Positions 17,464-28,300 are shown, counted from the stretch's first letter. The stretch: DNA of 64,000 nucleotides from Sphingorhabdus sp. M41 (GCF_001586275.1 NZ_CP014545.1:744001-808000); one strand, 5' to 3'. A program made the numbers and translations. Notes: generated by a model not told the origin, from the letters alone.

Positions 17464-18624
17464 ATGAAAAACTTTATATTCCAGACCGTTCCCGTGCTCC
17501 ATTTCGGCGATGGCTGTCTCGCCGAACTGCCCGGACAGATTGCAGCCCTGGGTGCATCCCGGCCGATGATTGTCACCGACAAGGGCATCGTCAATGCCGG
17601 CCTGATTGTGCCGGTTGAAAAAACATTGTCCGAAGCCGGCTTTGACGTCGTGATATTCGATTCGGTGGTGGCCGACCCGCCAGAGGCGATTGTGCTGCAA
17701 GCGATAGAAGCGGCAAAAGCGGCAGGCGCGGATATTCTCATCGGACTTGGTGGCGGCAGCTCGCTCGATACCGCCAAGGTGGTTGCTGCTCTCGCGGTGG
17801 AGGATGCCCAGCCACTTGCGGATATTTACGGCATTGGCCTGCTGGAGCGCAAAGGTCTGCCGACCATATTGATCCCGACGACGTCCGGCACCGGATCGGA
17901 AGTAACCGCTATTTCGATCCTGACCACAGGCGAAACCACCAAGGCCGGTATCATCTCGCCGCATCTGTTTGCCGATGTCGCGCTGCTCGACCCGGCCCTG
18001 ACAGTCGGACTTCCCGCCAATGTCACCGCCGCGACCGGCATTGACGCCATGGTGCACGCGATCGAATCCTACACCAGCCGCAACGGCAAGAATCCGGTCT
18101 CCGACATGCTCGCGATCGAGGCGCTTAAACTGCTCACCGCCAATATCAAAACCGCCTGTTCCGACGGGAAAAACATGCAGGCCCGCGAAGCGATGCTGCG
18201 CGGTTCCATGCTCGCCGGTCAGGCTTTTGCGAACAGTCCGGTCGGCGCGATCCACGCGCTCGCTTATCCGCTCGGAGGCATTTATCATATCCCGCACGGC
18301 CTATCCAACGCGCTGGTCATGCCTTATGTGATGCAATTCAATCTCGAAGCCGCTGCGCCGCTCTATGCGCAACTCGCCGACGCCCTCGACCTGCCACGCG
18401 GCAGTGAAAACAGCAGCGAGGCACGGGCGCAGCAATTGATCGACTATCTCGAGGCGCTCGCCGTAAAGGTCGAGGCGCCACGCAAATTGCGCGACATCGG
18501 CATTGCTCGGGAAGCCACGACCGAACTGGCCGAAGCAGCGATGCTGCAAGGCCGGTTGCTCGACAACAACCCAAGAGAAGTGACGCTGGCCGACGCGCAA
18601 AGGATATATGATGCCGCCTGGTAA
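17464..18624 (+). CDS. Iron-containing (group III) alcohol dehydrogenase
   Basis: This NAD-dependent alcohol/aldehyde oxidoreductase of the Fe-ADH superfamily is 386 residues long. The nucleotide-binding GLGGGSSLDTAKVVA is at about residue 95, and the IPTTSGTGSEVT motif follows. Iron ligands are provided by the DAMVHAIESY His, the GAIHALAYPLGG region and the IPHGLSNAL His. ATG at 17464 is preferred; an upstream in-frame TTG lies within the spacer after the terminator. It overlaps the next gene's start, so a multi-gene transcript with the thioesterase and acyl-CoA dehydrogenase is likely. The substrate is not determined. Confidence 0.92.
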   Translation: MKNFIFQTVPVLHFGDGCLAELPGQIAALGASRPMIVTDKGIVNAGLIVPVEKTLSEAGFDVVIFDSVVADPPEAIVLQAIEAAKAAGADILIGLGGGSSLDTAKVVAALAVEDAQPLADIYGIGLLERKGLPTILIPTTSGTGSEVTAISILTTGETTKAGIISPHLFADVALLDPALTVGLPANVTAATGIDAMVHAIESYTSRNGKNPVSDMLAIEALKLLTANIKTACSDGKNMQAREAMLRGSMLAGQAFANSPVGAIHALAYPLGGIYHIPHGLSNALVMPYVMQFNLEAAAPLYAQLADALDLPRGSENSSEARAQQLIDYLEALAVKVEAPRKLRDIGIAREATTELAEAAMLQGRLLDNNPREVTLADAQRIYDAAW

Positions 18625-19060
18625 CGACTCCCGAGCCAAACCACCGGTCCGCAGCGACTATCGCGCCGGTTCTACGATCACCACGCGCTGGAACGACAAT
18701 GATCCTTATGGCCATGTGAACAACGCCATCTATTATTTCTGGTTCGACACAGCGGTGAATCGCTATCTGATAGAGCAGGGTGCGCTCGATATCACTGGTG
18801 GCGAGACCATCGGTCTGGTGGTCAACACCAGCTGCGACTATTTCGCGCCGATCGCCTTTCCCGACGACGTCATGGCGCGCATCCGGGTAGAGCGGCTCGG
18901 CAATAGCAGCGTCACCTATGGCGTCGGCCTGTTCCGCGGGGAAGAGGACGTGGCATCAGCCGCCGGCAGCTTCACCCATGTCTACGTCGATCGCGCCACC
19001 CGCCGACCGGTTTCTCTGCCATCTCCCTTGCGTTCCGCACTGGAGTCGATAGAAGTTTAA
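18611..19060 (+). CDS. Hotdog-fold acyl-CoA thioesterase
   Basis: This protein of about 149 residues is of the 4-hydroxybenzoyl-CoA thioesterase (4HBT) type. The signature RWNDNDPYGHVNNAIYYFWF contains the catalytic Asp/His/Asn region, followed by the VVNTSCDYFAPIAFPDDV strand. It hydrolyses acyl-CoA esters in the cytosol. Its start lies inside the end of the dehydrogenase gene, overlapping by about 14 bases. Either of two adjacent ATG codons (18608, 18611) can be used; the second has better spacing from aagga. The coupling points to a pathway handling alcohol- or acid-derived CoA esters. Confidence 0.9.
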   Translation: MPPGNDSRAKPPVRSDYRAGSTITTRWNDNDPYGHVNNAIYYFWFDTAVNRYLIEQGALDITGGETIGLVVNTSCDYFAPIAFPDDVMARIRVERLGNSSVTYGVGLFRGEEDVASAAGSFTHVYVDRATRRPVSLPSPLRSALESIEV

Positions 19061-19091
19061 TCATACGATTAAATCTCTGGGAGAGAGACAG

Positions 19092-20234
19092 ATGCTACGC
19101 CCTTTTGATAATGACGAGCGCCGCCAGTTCCGCGAAACCTGCCGCCGCTTTGCCGAAACCGAACTGCAGCCGTTCGCCAACGAATGGGATGAGGCAGGCG
19201 AAATTCCCTGGGAAATGCATCAGAAAGTCGGGGCGCTCGGCGTCTGGGGCTTTGGCGTCGACGAAAAATATGGCGGCCTTGGCATGGACGACATCTTCAT
19301 GCGCGCTGCCTGGGGCGAGGAAGCGGCAAGAGCGCATAACGGCGGCACGCTCGCGGCGCTCGGCGGACGGTCGATCTCGATAGGTCCGATCCACAAGCTG
19401 GCTTCGCAGGATATAAAAGACCGCATCCTGAAGGATATCGTGCTCGGCAAAAAGGGCTCCAGCCTCGGCATTACCGAGCCCGGTGGTGGCTCCGATGTCG
19501 CCAATATGCAGACCACCGCCCGGCAGGATGGCAATCACTGGGTGATTAACGGCGCCAAGACCTTCATCACCGGCGGTATGACTTCCGACTATTATGTTAT
19601 CGGCGCGCGGACTGGCGGCGAGGGCCTGAACGGTATTTCACTGTTTCTGGTCGACGCCGACGCCGAGGGCTTTTCGCGCACCGCGCTCGACAAGAAAATG
19701 GGCTGGTGGGCCTCGGATCAGGCCTCGCTCTATTTTGACGAAGTGCGGGTGCCGGCGGAAAATATGCTCGGCGAGGAAGGGCGCGGCTTCATCCAGATCA
19801 TGCACAATTTCAACCACGAACGGCTCGGCATGGTGGCCCAGTCTCTCGGCATGATGCGGGTCTTGCTCGAATATTCGATTGACTATGCGCAGCAGCGCGA
19901 GACGTTCGGCAAGCCGATGATCAAGCATCAGGTGATCCGCCACAAGATCGCCGACATGTCGGCGCGGGTCGACCGGCTCGATGGCTGGCTCAACCAGATA
20001 TGCTGGCTCGCCGATCAGGGCGAAATGCCGGTCGCGCAGATTTGCAAGGCCAAGTTCAGCGCCACCAAGGATCTCGAATTTTGCGCAAGCGAAGCGATGC
20101 AGATTCTCGGCGGCGCCGGCTATTTGCGCGGCAATCCGGTCGAGCGTTTCTACCGCGAGGTCAAGGTGATGGCGATTGGCGGCGGATCGGAAGAGATCAT
20201 GCGCGATCTCGCGGTCCGGCAAATGGGTCTCTGA
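19092..20234 (+). CDS. Acyl-CoA dehydrogenase
   Basis: This FAD-dependent alpha,beta-dehydrogenase of acyl-CoA has 380 residues, with a gggagagag site ahead of ATG at 19092. The FAD/substrate motifs are GSSLGITEPGGGSDVANMQT, NGAKTFITGG, RETFGKPM and QILGGAGYLRGNPVERFYR. The usual catalytic Glu of the C-terminal EGTSEI motif is replaced (IGGGSEEI). A Glu in NHERLGMV sits where isovaleryl-CoA-type enzymes keep their base, so it may serve. It is 31 bases after the thioesterase, probably the same operon. Substrate chain type is not readable. Confidence 0.92.
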   Translation: MLRPFDNDERRQFRETCRRFAETELQPFANEWDEAGEIPWEMHQKVGALGVWGFGVDEKYGGLGMDDIFMRAAWGEEAARAHNGGTLAALGGRSISIGPIHKLASQDIKDRILKDIVLGKKGSSLGITEPGGGSDVANMQTTARQDGNHWVINGAKTFITGGMTSDYYVIGARTGGEGLNGISLFLVDADAEGFSRTALDKKMGWWASDQASLYFDEVRVPAENMLGEEGRGFIQIMHNFNHERLGMVAQSLGMMRVLLEYSIDYAQQRETFGKPMIKHQVIRHKIADMSARVDRLDGWLNQICWLADQGEMPVAQICKAKFSATKDLEFCASEAMQILGGAGYLRGNPVERFYREVKVMAIGGGSEEIMRDLAVRQMGL

Positions 20235-20285
20235 TCCCGCTTGCCAATCCCGGCTGGTGAGGGATAAGCATAGCATCCAGAAAAT

Positions 20286-20312
20286 CCGTTCGTGCTGAGC
20301 CTGTCGAAGCAC
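20286..20312. repeat. Single arm of the CCGTTCG palindromic repeat
   Basis: The sequence ccgttcgtgctgagcctgtc, followed by gaagcac, matches one arm of the elements at 5239 and 51782. No facing second arm is present, so this is a decayed copy. Confidence 0.6.
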
Positions 20313-20337
20313 CGCGCCCGGCAACAGCATCAGGCTG

Positions 20338-21273
20338 ATGGAATATAATATGCCCGATCTAATATCCGCCGATAGCCAGCCAGAAAACGGTCCGATCCTG
20401 CTGCCGGCGGGTTCGGTGCTTTTCGGCCTACTCACCTTCGCGATGATGGACGTTGCGATGAAAAGCTTGTCGATAGAGATTGGCGCCTATAACGCCATTC
20501 TCTGGCGGGTACTTCTGGCGTTTGTGATTGTTTCGTTGGTCTTCTTCGCGCGGCGCCCCAAAATGCCAGGGAAGGCCGCCCGCAAGGTCCATCTGCAGCG
20601 CGGCATTATCGTGGTCTTCATGTCCTATCTGTTCTTCTGGGGTCTGGCGCGGGTGCCGCTGGCCGAGGCCATCGCGCTGTCTTTCATCGCGCCGATTATC
20701 GCGCTCTATCTGGCCGCCGTGTTCCTCGGCGAGACCATCCACCGCAACGCCATTTACGCCTCGGCTCTGGGCTTTGCCGGGGTGCTGGTGATTGCGTGGG
20801 GCAGGGCGAGCGGCGAGTTCGAGAAAGAGGCGCTGCTCGGTATCGGTGCCATACTTGTGTCGGCGTTACTCTATGCCGGCAATCTGGTGATCCAGCGGCA
20901 GCAGGCGCTGCTCGCCGGTCCGATCGAAATCAGCTTTTCCCAAAATCTTGTTGTCGGGTCCTCCTTCCTGCTGCTCGCGCCCTTTTTTGCGGTTGTTCCG
21001 GAAGTGGAATCGCTGCCCTTTATCGGGGCCGCGGCGATATTCTCGCTCATCTCCTCGCTGTTCATTGCCTGGGGCTATGCGCGGGCCGAAGCACAGAATC
21101 TGATCAATCTCGAATATAGCGCCTTCATCTGGGCGGCAATTTTCGGCTGGCTGTTTTTCCGCGAGCCGATCACACTGACCACGGTCGTGGGCGCGCTCAT
21201 GATCGTCGTCGGGTGCATATTGGCCACCAAGCGAGACCGGAAACTCGCGCATATCGAATCGACCGCGGTCTGA
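20338..21273 (+). CDS. EamA/DMT family transporter
   Basis: This inner-membrane protein of about 311 residues has ten predicted helices arranged as two EamA repeats. It is rich in hydrophobic segments, such as LFGLLTFAMMDVAMKSL and ALSFIAPIIALYLAAVFLGE (the typical PI.A...A..LGE motif). The second repeat ends FLREPIT-like (FFREPITLTTVVGALMIVVG). Drug/metabolite transporters of this type export small metabolites, but the substrate cannot be predicted. Start may be ATG at 20338 or at 20350; the latter has better spacing to gga. It is followed after five bases by the YcaQ-like gene. Confidence 0.88.
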   Translation: MEYNMPDLISADSQPENGPILLPAGSVLFGLLTFAMMDVAMKSLSIEIGAYNAILWRVLLAFVIVSLVFFARRPKMPGKAARKVHLQRGIIVVFMSYLFFWGLARVPLAEAIALSFIAPIIALYLAAVFLGETIHRNAIYASALGFAGVLVIAWGRASGEFEKEALLGIGAILVSALLYAGNLVIQRQQALLAGPIEISFSQNLVVGSSFLLLAPFFAVVPEVESLPFIGAAAIFSLISSLFIAWGYARAEAQNLINLEYSAFIWAAIFGWLFFREPITLTTVVGALMIVVGCILATKRDRKLAHIESTAV

Positions 21274-21278
21274 TCGCG

Positions 21279-22448
21279 ATGGCGCTGCGGATCAGCAACC
21301 GGCAGGCGCGGTGGCTCTGGCTGCAGGCGCAGGGTCTGTCGGAAACCCCGACCGGCCCCTTGGACCTGCCGGAGATGATCCGCCGTCTCGGCTATGTCCA
21401 GCTCGACACGATCCAGAATGTCACTCGCGCGCACCATCATATCTTGTGGAGCCGCAACCAGAATTACCGCGAACCGATGCTCGACCGGCTGCTGGGCGAG
21501 GACAGGGCGGTGTTCGAACATTTCACCCATGATGCCTCGATTCTGCCGATCGAATTTTACCCGATGTGGCATCGCCAGTTCCGACGGCTCGGCGAAAAGG
21601 TCGCCGGCTATGCTTCCTTTCAAAAAGCTGTACGGGAAATCGGGGCTTACGAGATCAAGGCCCGTATCGCGGCAGAAGGGCCGCTATCGACCCAGGCCTT
21701 TGACACCAAGGTTACCGGCAAGAAACAGATGTGGGACCGCCCGCCGCACAAGCGGGTGATGGACCAGCTCTGGTATGCCGGCGAACTGGCCACCTCCCAT
21801 CGCCTCAATTTCACCAAATATTATGACCTTAGCGAACGGGTGATCCCGCCCCAACATCGGGAAGCAACCCATGATGACGCAGGCCAGATCGACTGGCTGT
21901 GCCGCTATGCGCTGGACCGGCTGGCTTTCGCTTCGTTTGGTGAAATTCAGCGTTTCTGGGATGCGGCGGATGCAAGAGAAACGCGGCTCTGGGCGCAATC
22001 CGCAACGGACATTGTCGCGATCGAGGTGGAAAATCACGAGGGGCAGTGGTTCAAGGCGCTGGCACCGCCCGATATCGAAACACGATTGACCAATATACCC
22101 GCTCCCACAGCGCGGCTGCGCATTGTCAATCCGTTCGACCCGATCGTGCGCGATCGCACCCGCTTGCTGACCTTGTTCGGCTTTCATTATCGCAACGAGA
22201 TGTTTGTCCCCGCGGCGCAGCGCTTGTGGGGCTATTACGTCTATCCGATATTGGAGCGCGACCGTTTTGTCGGCCGGATCGAAATTAAAGCTGACCGGTC
22301 AGCGGGAAATTTGCGGGTAACACAATTCTGGTCCGAACCGGCAACGCGCTGGTCCACGGGACGGCAACACAGGCTGGCAGCGGAACTGACGCGGCTGGCG
22401 CGGCTGATCGGGGTTAATGATGTGCTATGGGAGTGCGACTGCGCGTAG
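21279..22448 (+). CDS. YcaQ-like winged-helix DNA glycosylase (HTH_42 family)
   Basis: This 389-residue protein is of the AlkZ/YcaQ (HTH_42, DUF1006) family, monofunctional glycosylases that unhook interstrand crosslinks and excise bulky alkylated bases. The catalytic QxD motif is seen in GYVQLDTIQNVTRAHHH at about residue 45. The family motifs LWSRNQNY and the late NPFDPIVRDR and RLFGF-like LLTLFGFHYRNEMF are present. ATG at 21279 is chosen; it lies five bases after the transporter stop, and upstream codons would overlap that gene. It is convergent with the secreted-protein gene at 22464. Confidence 0.85.
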   Translation: MALRISNRQARWLWLQAQGLSETPTGPLDLPEMIRRLGYVQLDTIQNVTRAHHHILWSRNQNYREPMLDRLLGEDRAVFEHFTHDASILPIEFYPMWHRQFRRLGEKVAGYASFQKAVREIGAYEIKARIAAEGPLSTQAFDTKVTGKKQMWDRPPHKRVMDQLWYAGELATSHRLNFTKYYDLSERVIPPQHREATHDDAGQIDWLCRYALDRLAFASFGEIQRFWDAADARETRLWAQSATDIVAIEVENHEGQWFKALAPPDIETRLTNIPAPTARLRIVNPFDPIVRDRTRLLTLFGFHYRNEMFVPAAQRLWGYYVYPILERDRFVGRIEIKADRSAGNLRVTQFWSEPATRWSTGRQHRLAAELTRLARLIGVNDVLWECDCA

Positions 22449-22463
22449 GAGCAAATTCTCGTC

Positions 22464-23009
22464 CTATCTGACAATCCCGCGAAAGCGCAGCTCGCCGGAT
22501 GCGCCAGGCGCGATCGGTGACGGCAATATCCAGCGGATATGGGTAACATCAGAAGCAAGGGCCGGACGGGTTTCCAGCGTCGCTTCTGCCACGCTCAGCG
22601 CTGATAGTTGACCGAAAGTCTCGCCACCATCAACCGATACCAGTGCCCAGTCTTCCAGAGCCTCGGTAAAGATCACCGCTGAATGGACCGGATTGTTGAC
22701 CACGAAACCAGTCACGGTATTCTGGCCAGTATTTCGATAGCTATTGGTGAACAGCAGCTTGTCACCGGGAATGACCTTGACGGTGGCCGGGTCGACCAGA
22801 GTGGTGACAGTCGCGCCGCTCTCCGACTCTTCGGTCCGTTCGACCATGATCGAGCTGTCGATCTTTACATCGGCTTGCGGGTCGGTTGCAGCGGCTTGAA
22901 TAGTAGCCGTGAGAGGGGCTGCATAAGCAACCTCGGACAATGACATTCCCGTCATCAAAACGCCGGTGACCATGGCGGCTTCGAGCAAAATCATCCGTAT
23001 CTTCGACAT
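22464..23009 (-). CDS. Secreted protein with a DUF11-like domain
   Basis: This protein of about 181 residues starts at ATG 23009, with agga nine bases upstream; an ATG at 23018 would sit almost on that site. The first 32 residues form a signal peptide ending VAYAA. The body has a beta-rich domain resembling DUF11: VIPGDKLLFTNSYRNTGQN, VNNPVHSAVIF and a closing PGASGELRFRGIV. Such domains appear in cell-surface proteins; a function is not known. It is divergent from tamA with a 216-base gap, so the two may share regulatory sequence. Confidence 0.75.
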   Translation of the reverse strand: MSKIRMILLEAAMVTGVLMTGMSLSEVAYAAPLTATIQAAATDPQADVKIDSSIMVERTEESESGATVTTLVDPATVKVIPGDKLLFTNSYRNTGQNTVTGFVVNNPVHSAVIFTEALEDWALVSVDGGETFGQLSALSVAEATLETRPALASDVTHIRWILPSPIAPGASGELRFRGIVR

Positions 23010-23225
23010 TTTCAGCATTCCTGTTGACCATTTGCTGGCCGGACTAAGCGCCCGGTCCATATGGGGTGAAATATGGTATGACATGGTTAATATGGGATTA
23101 AAATCGGTTGTGAAACTGGCAGTCCTATGCTGTTTGGATGGAATATCTCGCAAAAAGAAATGCTTGGTGGAAAAGCAATGTTATTCGTTGGCATCGCGAT
23201 TCATCCACCGCTAAAGGGGTCTGTG

Positions 23226-25319
23226 ATGGGTCGAACCGCATTTCGTCGCTGCCTGGGCATGCTGGTTGTTTCGCTGATGGGTTCGCTCATCGGCCCGGGC
23301 CATGCACAAACCTCAGATCAGTCAGTCGCCGATACGCTGGACGAGCAGGAAGTCGAAGCTCCGCTCGACCCGGACCAGCCGCTGACCGAATTTTCCGATT
23401 TCGGTGTCGAATGGCCGGATATGGACCAGCCGCTGGAACCGCTGGTCGATGATAGCGAAGACGAGAGCGGTTCGGACCTGACCGCCGCTGATGAAATCGA
23501 GAATGAGCAGATACAACCCAGCGAGGATTTTTCGGCCGATGAATTGTCGCTCAACGAGTATCGGCCTACCGACGCTCTGGCAGAAACCGCTTATCGGATC
23601 AGCTTCGAAGGATTGCCCGAAACGATCGGAGAAGTCTTTGACAGTCGTTTCCAGATATTATCGGTTCTGAAACAATATCGTGGGGAAGACGCCAATTTCG
23701 CCCAGATCCGGCGGCGGGCACAAAGCGATGCCGATCTCGTCGAGCGGCTGCTGCGGATAGAAGGCTATTATGACGCCGTCGTGCAGACACGCTTTGAAGC
23801 TGACGGCGCCGAGCGGGTGGATGTCGTCATCAACGTGCAGGCTGGCCCGCAATATGAACTGGACGCGATCGCCTTGCCCGGTCTGGAAACCGCAATTGCG
23901 CCAGATCCACAAAAGTTCCGGGACAGCTTCGGCTTGCAGTCCGGGGATATCGTCAACAGCGACCGGATCATGGATGCAATCGCCCGGCTCGACGGCGCGA
24001 TGGCGGAAAACGGCTATCCGTTTGCCAAGACCGGCGAGCCTGAACTGGAAATTGATCATGCCGAGCGGCTCGGCGATCTTGAGGTTCCGGTGACGCCAGG
24101 CGGTCGCTTTAATTTCGGTTCGATTGTCCTGGCGCCGACCAAGCTGTTCGATGCCGATCATGTCCAGATGATCGCCCGCTTCGATCCCGGCGATCTCTAT
24201 CAGGCTTCAGATGTCGAGGATTTGCGCCGGGCTCTGATCGCGACCGGTCTGGTCTCCACCATCTCCGTCGATCCGGTGGCGGCAGCGGATCCGGCAGCGG
24301 TGGATATCGCCGTCAGCCTGACTCCCGCACCGCTGCGCACGGTGGCCGGCGAACTGGGCTATGGCACCGGTGAGGGCGCTCGCGCCGAGGTCAGCTGGGA
24401 GCATCGGAATTTATTTCCGCCAGAAGGCTTGATCCGCGCGACCGCTGTCCTTGCCACGCAGGAACAATCGGGCAGCATCGCCTATCGCCGCAACAATTAC
24501 CGGCGTCGCGACAATATATTGAACGGGCGAACGGGATTAAGCGTTGTCGATCGTCCGGCGTTCAATGCCCAGACATTCTCGGTTGCCGCCAATATCGAAC
24601 GGCAGAGCAATCTGATTTACCAGAAGCGCTGGAGCTGGTCGGCTGGCATCGAACTTCTTGCATCGCGGGAAACGGATGTCACCGGCCCTACCGGAGCAAC
24701 CGACCGGGAAACATATTTTATCGGCGCGTTGCCGGGCCTGGTCACTTTTGACGCCAGCGACGACCTGCTCGACCCGACCCGGGGTTTCCGGATCAGCGCC
24801 CGTGTTGCTCCCGAAGCATCGCTTCAGGATGGCAGCTTTTTCTATGTGCGCGGGCAGCTGGATGGTTCCGGCTACTTCCCGGTCTCTGATAAGATCGTGC
24901 TCGCCGGACGCACCCGTTTGGGAACGATTACCGGTGCCGGCAACAACCGGATCGCACCGTCGCGTCGTCTCTATTCCGGGGGCGGCGGCTCGGTGCGCGG
25001 CTATGGCTATCAGAGCATCGGGCCGCGCGATGCCAATAATGATCCTGTCGGCGGTCGGTCGCTGGTCGAATTCTCGCTGGAAGCGCGCGTTCGCACAGGA
25101 TTTTTTGGTGGCAACCTTGGCATCGTGCCCTTTGTAGACGGGGGCAATGTCTATACCAGCAGCACCCCGGATTTCTCCGGCATGCGCTACGGCGCCGGCA
25201 TCGGCATGCGCTATTATAGCGATTTCGGACCGATACGGATCGATGTCGGTACGCCGATCAATCCCCAGCCGGGTGATTCACGCATCGCCGTCTATGTTTC
25301 GCTCGGACAGGCCTTCTAG
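23226..25319 (+). CDS. tamA: Outer-membrane assembly factor TamA (Omp85 family)
   Basis: This is the Omp85-family partner of TamB, helping to assemble outer-membrane proteins. From the ATG at 23226 (site aaagggg), the 697-residue precursor has a signal peptide ending GHAQ. A strongly acidic low-complexity stretch of about 80 residues (Asp/Glu/Pro/Leu) follows, then POTRA domains (GYYDAVVQTRFEADGAERVD, VQAGPQYELDAI). The C-terminal barrel has the family markers YSGGGGSVRGYGYQSIGPRD, FVDGGNVY and the closing GPIRIDVGTPI...YVSLGQAF. The acidic spacer is longer than in enterobacterial TamA. The stop codon abuts the tamB start. Confidence 0.92.
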   Translation: MGRTAFRRCLGMLVVSLMGSLIGPGHAQTSDQSVADTLDEQEVEAPLDPDQPLTEFSDFGVEWPDMDQPLEPLVDDSEDESGSDLTAADEIENEQIQPSEDFSADELSLNEYRPTDALAETAYRISFEGLPETIGEVFDSRFQILSVLKQYRGEDANFAQIRRRAQSDADLVERLLRIEGYYDAVVQTRFEADGAERVDVVINVQAGPQYELDAIALPGLETAIAPDPQKFRDSFGLQSGDIVNSDRIMDAIARLDGAMAENGYPFAKTGEPELEIDHAERLGDLEVPVTPGGRFNFGSIVLAPTKLFDADHVQMIARFDPGDLYQASDVEDLRRALIATGLVSTISVDPVAAADPAAVDIAVSLTPAPLRTVAGELGYGTGEGARAEVSWEHRNLFPPEGLIRATAVLATQEQSGSIAYRRNNYRRRDNILNGRTGLSVVDRPAFNAQTFSVAANIERQSNLIYQKRWSWSAGIELLASRETDVTGPTGATDRETYFIGALPGLVTFDASDDLLDPTRGFRISARVAPEASLQDGSFFYVRGQLDGSGYFPVSDKIVLAGRTRLGTITGAGNNRIAPSRRLYSGGGGSVRGYGYQSIGPRDANNDPVGGRSLVEFSLEARVRTGFFGGNLGIVPFVDGGNVYTSSTPDFSGMRYGAGIGMRYYSDFGPIRIDVGTPINPQPGDSRIAVYVSLGQAF

Positions 25320-28300
25320 ATGGCAGATAGCTCCGAAACGTCCCGCTTCAAGTTGATGAGCTGGCGTTGGCCGATGCGCAGCCTATTGGCATTGGCTGCA
25401 ATGCTGGTCGTTGCATTGGTCGGCGCGGCCATGTGGCTGGACAGCGATGCCGGCCATCGCTTCATCATCAATCAGGTTGAAGCGCTGGAGCCGGACAATG
25501 GCTTGCGCATCCAAATTGCCGAGATTGACGGATCTATTTATGGCGAGGGAGAAGTGCAGGGACTTCAGCTCAGCGATCCCAAGGGCCGGTTTTTTTCCGC
25601 CGGGACAGTTGCGGTCGACTGGAACCCGCTGGCCTGGATATTCAACGAGCTCAATATTTCCGATGCGGTGATTTCAAAGGCCCGGCTCGATCGTCTGCCG
25701 GAATTGATCGACAGCGGCGAAGACCAGCCACTGCTCCCCGGCTTCGACATATATGTTGGTGCGTTTCGCGCCGACAATCTGGCGCTCGGAGAAGCGATTG
25801 CCGGAACCGAACAATTTGCCAACCTGTCCGGTTCGGCCGATATCCGTGCTGGGCGCGCGATGGTTCGTCTCGATGCGGCAACGACCAGCAGCGGTGACAA
25901 ATTGCTGCTCGCCCTCAATGCGGAACCGGAACGCCAGAAACTCGATATCGATGCTGAAATAACAGCTCCGGCCGGTGGCGTTCTGGCGGGTGCTCTGGGG
26001 ATGGATCGCGATCTGGCGGTCACTTTGAAAGGCGACGGCAGCTGGCAGAAATGGAATGGCGAGCTGAATGCGCTCAGCGGCGGCGAGCCACTGGCGCAAA
26101 TCACTCTCGACGCGAAGGATGGATTATTTGCCTATGATGGCAAGCTGACCGCCGCTCTCATGCCCGAAGGGGTGGCGCAGAGAATGGCTTCGCCCAATCT
26201 GTCCGTCAAGGGGACCGCTAGTCTCGCCGACCGTCTCGTCGCATTGGATCTCAACGCCCGCTCCGCCGCTCTGGCCATAACCGCCAAGGGAGGAATTGAT
26301 CTGGGACGCAACAGTCTCGATGCGATGCGGCTCGAGACAAGGCTGATCAATCCCTCCGCGCTTGCCGCCAATATGAAGGCACAGGATTTCGAGCTGAAGG
26401 CACTGCTGAACGGAAAATTTTCGCAGTTGCGCTATCAATATCTGCTGACCGCACCGCAACTGGCTCTGGGCAAGACGTTGCTGACAAATGTGCGCGGCGA
26501 GGGTGAAGGACAGCGCGATGCAGGCGGCTGGGACATTCCTGTCGAGCTTTCGGTCGGCACGGTGATTGGCAATGGTGAATTGCTGAAACAATTGCTCTCC
26601 GGGTTTAGCACGACCGCCTTGCTTCGTTACGAAAAGGACCTGCTCTTTGCCGAGCGCGCGCGGGTTGCGACCAACGTTGCAAAAGGCATGTTGGATCTGG
26701 AACTGCGCCCCTCGACCGGCGATTTCGCCGTCAACATCGACGCCAATGCCCCCGGTTTTGCGGTGCAGGGAGTCGGGGTCGCCGATATCATCGCCCAGAT
26801 CAATCTGGGCCCCTCGGCCAACGGAGTTTCGCTCGATGGTCAGGTCAATGCCAGGCTGCGGCGGTTCGACATCGGCTTTTTGCGCGAGTTGGCGGGTGGC
26901 TTGCCGGCCTTGCAGACCGGTCTTTCACTCGGGCCGGATGGACTGTTGCGCTTCACCAATCTCAACGTATCGGCTCCCAAGATTTCGTTCCGCGGTTCGG
27001 GCAGTCAGACCGGCGCGGCAACCTTCGCGTTTCGCGGGTCGGGCAGACAGGATAGTTATGGCCGCTTTGACCTGAAGCTTGATGGCGCTCTCGATCGTCC
27101 GAAAGTCGCCTTGTTACTCGACAGCCCGCTGCCGGCAGCTGGCCTGTCGGCGGTCAGCCTGAAGCTCGATCCGGTGAAGGGCGGCTTTTCCTATGTCGCT
27201 TCCGGCGGATCCACTCTGGGACCCTTTAGCAGTAACGGGATGATCCTGACCACAGCGGGCCAGGACACAGCCGTACGCGTCGATCGTCTGTTGGTGTCCG
27301 ACACGCTGGCAACCGGCACGATCACGCCAACCGCAGATGGGCTTGCCGGAACGCTCGTCGTCAGCGGCGGCGGCGTCAATGGATCGGTGCTGTTCCGCCC
27401 CGGCGACGGACGGCAGTTGATCCGCGCCAATCTCAAGGCCGAAAATGCCCGGTTTGACGGCAAGCCACCCATTTTCATCCGTACCGCCGTGCTCGATGCC
27501 GATATTGTCCTGATCGATGGCCAGTCGAATATTGACGCGACACTGCGCGCGCAGGGGATCAGCCGTGGCGAGCTGATCATTGGCCGGGTGGCTGCCAATG
27601 CGAAGCTGACCAACGGCACAGGCTCGGCAACCTTTACCGTCGCCGGGACGCGCGGCAGTACCTTCGAGTTTCAGGCAAAAGCCGATATTACGCCCGACCG
27701 CTATCGGATTACCGGAGCCGGCCAGTTTGAAGGCCGCAACCTCCGCCTGAGCAAGCCACTCGAACTGCGGCGAGTCAGCGATGGCTGGACCGCTTCGCCG
27801 ACTACGATCACCTATGGCAGCGGCAGCGCCCGGATGTCCGGTCGCTGGGGCAGCGGAAGCTCCCGGCTCGATCTGGCCATGACAAAAATGCCGCTGTCGC
27901 TGATCGATATTGCCTATCCCGACCTTGGGCTGGGGGGCAGCGTCAACGGTACCGTCAAACTCACCCAGTCGGGTTCGCAGGTGCCGGTGGGCGAAGCAAA
28001 GCTGACGATCCAGGGATTGACGCGGTCGGGCTTGATCCTGACCTCCGAACCGGTTGATCTCGGCCTCAATATTGCGCTTTCCCAGCGCAACGCAGCAGCC
28101 CGCGGAGTCATCAAATCGCCTGCGGGCAAGACCATCGGCCGGTTCCAGGGGCGGGTAACCGGGCTGAGCGGCGGGAACTGGCAAAACGAGCTGATGCGCA
28201 GGCCGCTGTTCGCGCAGGCGCGGTTCAATGGCGGCGCTGAAAGCATCTGGCGTCTCACCGGTATCGAAACCTTTGACCTGACCGGACCGGTGGCGGCCAG

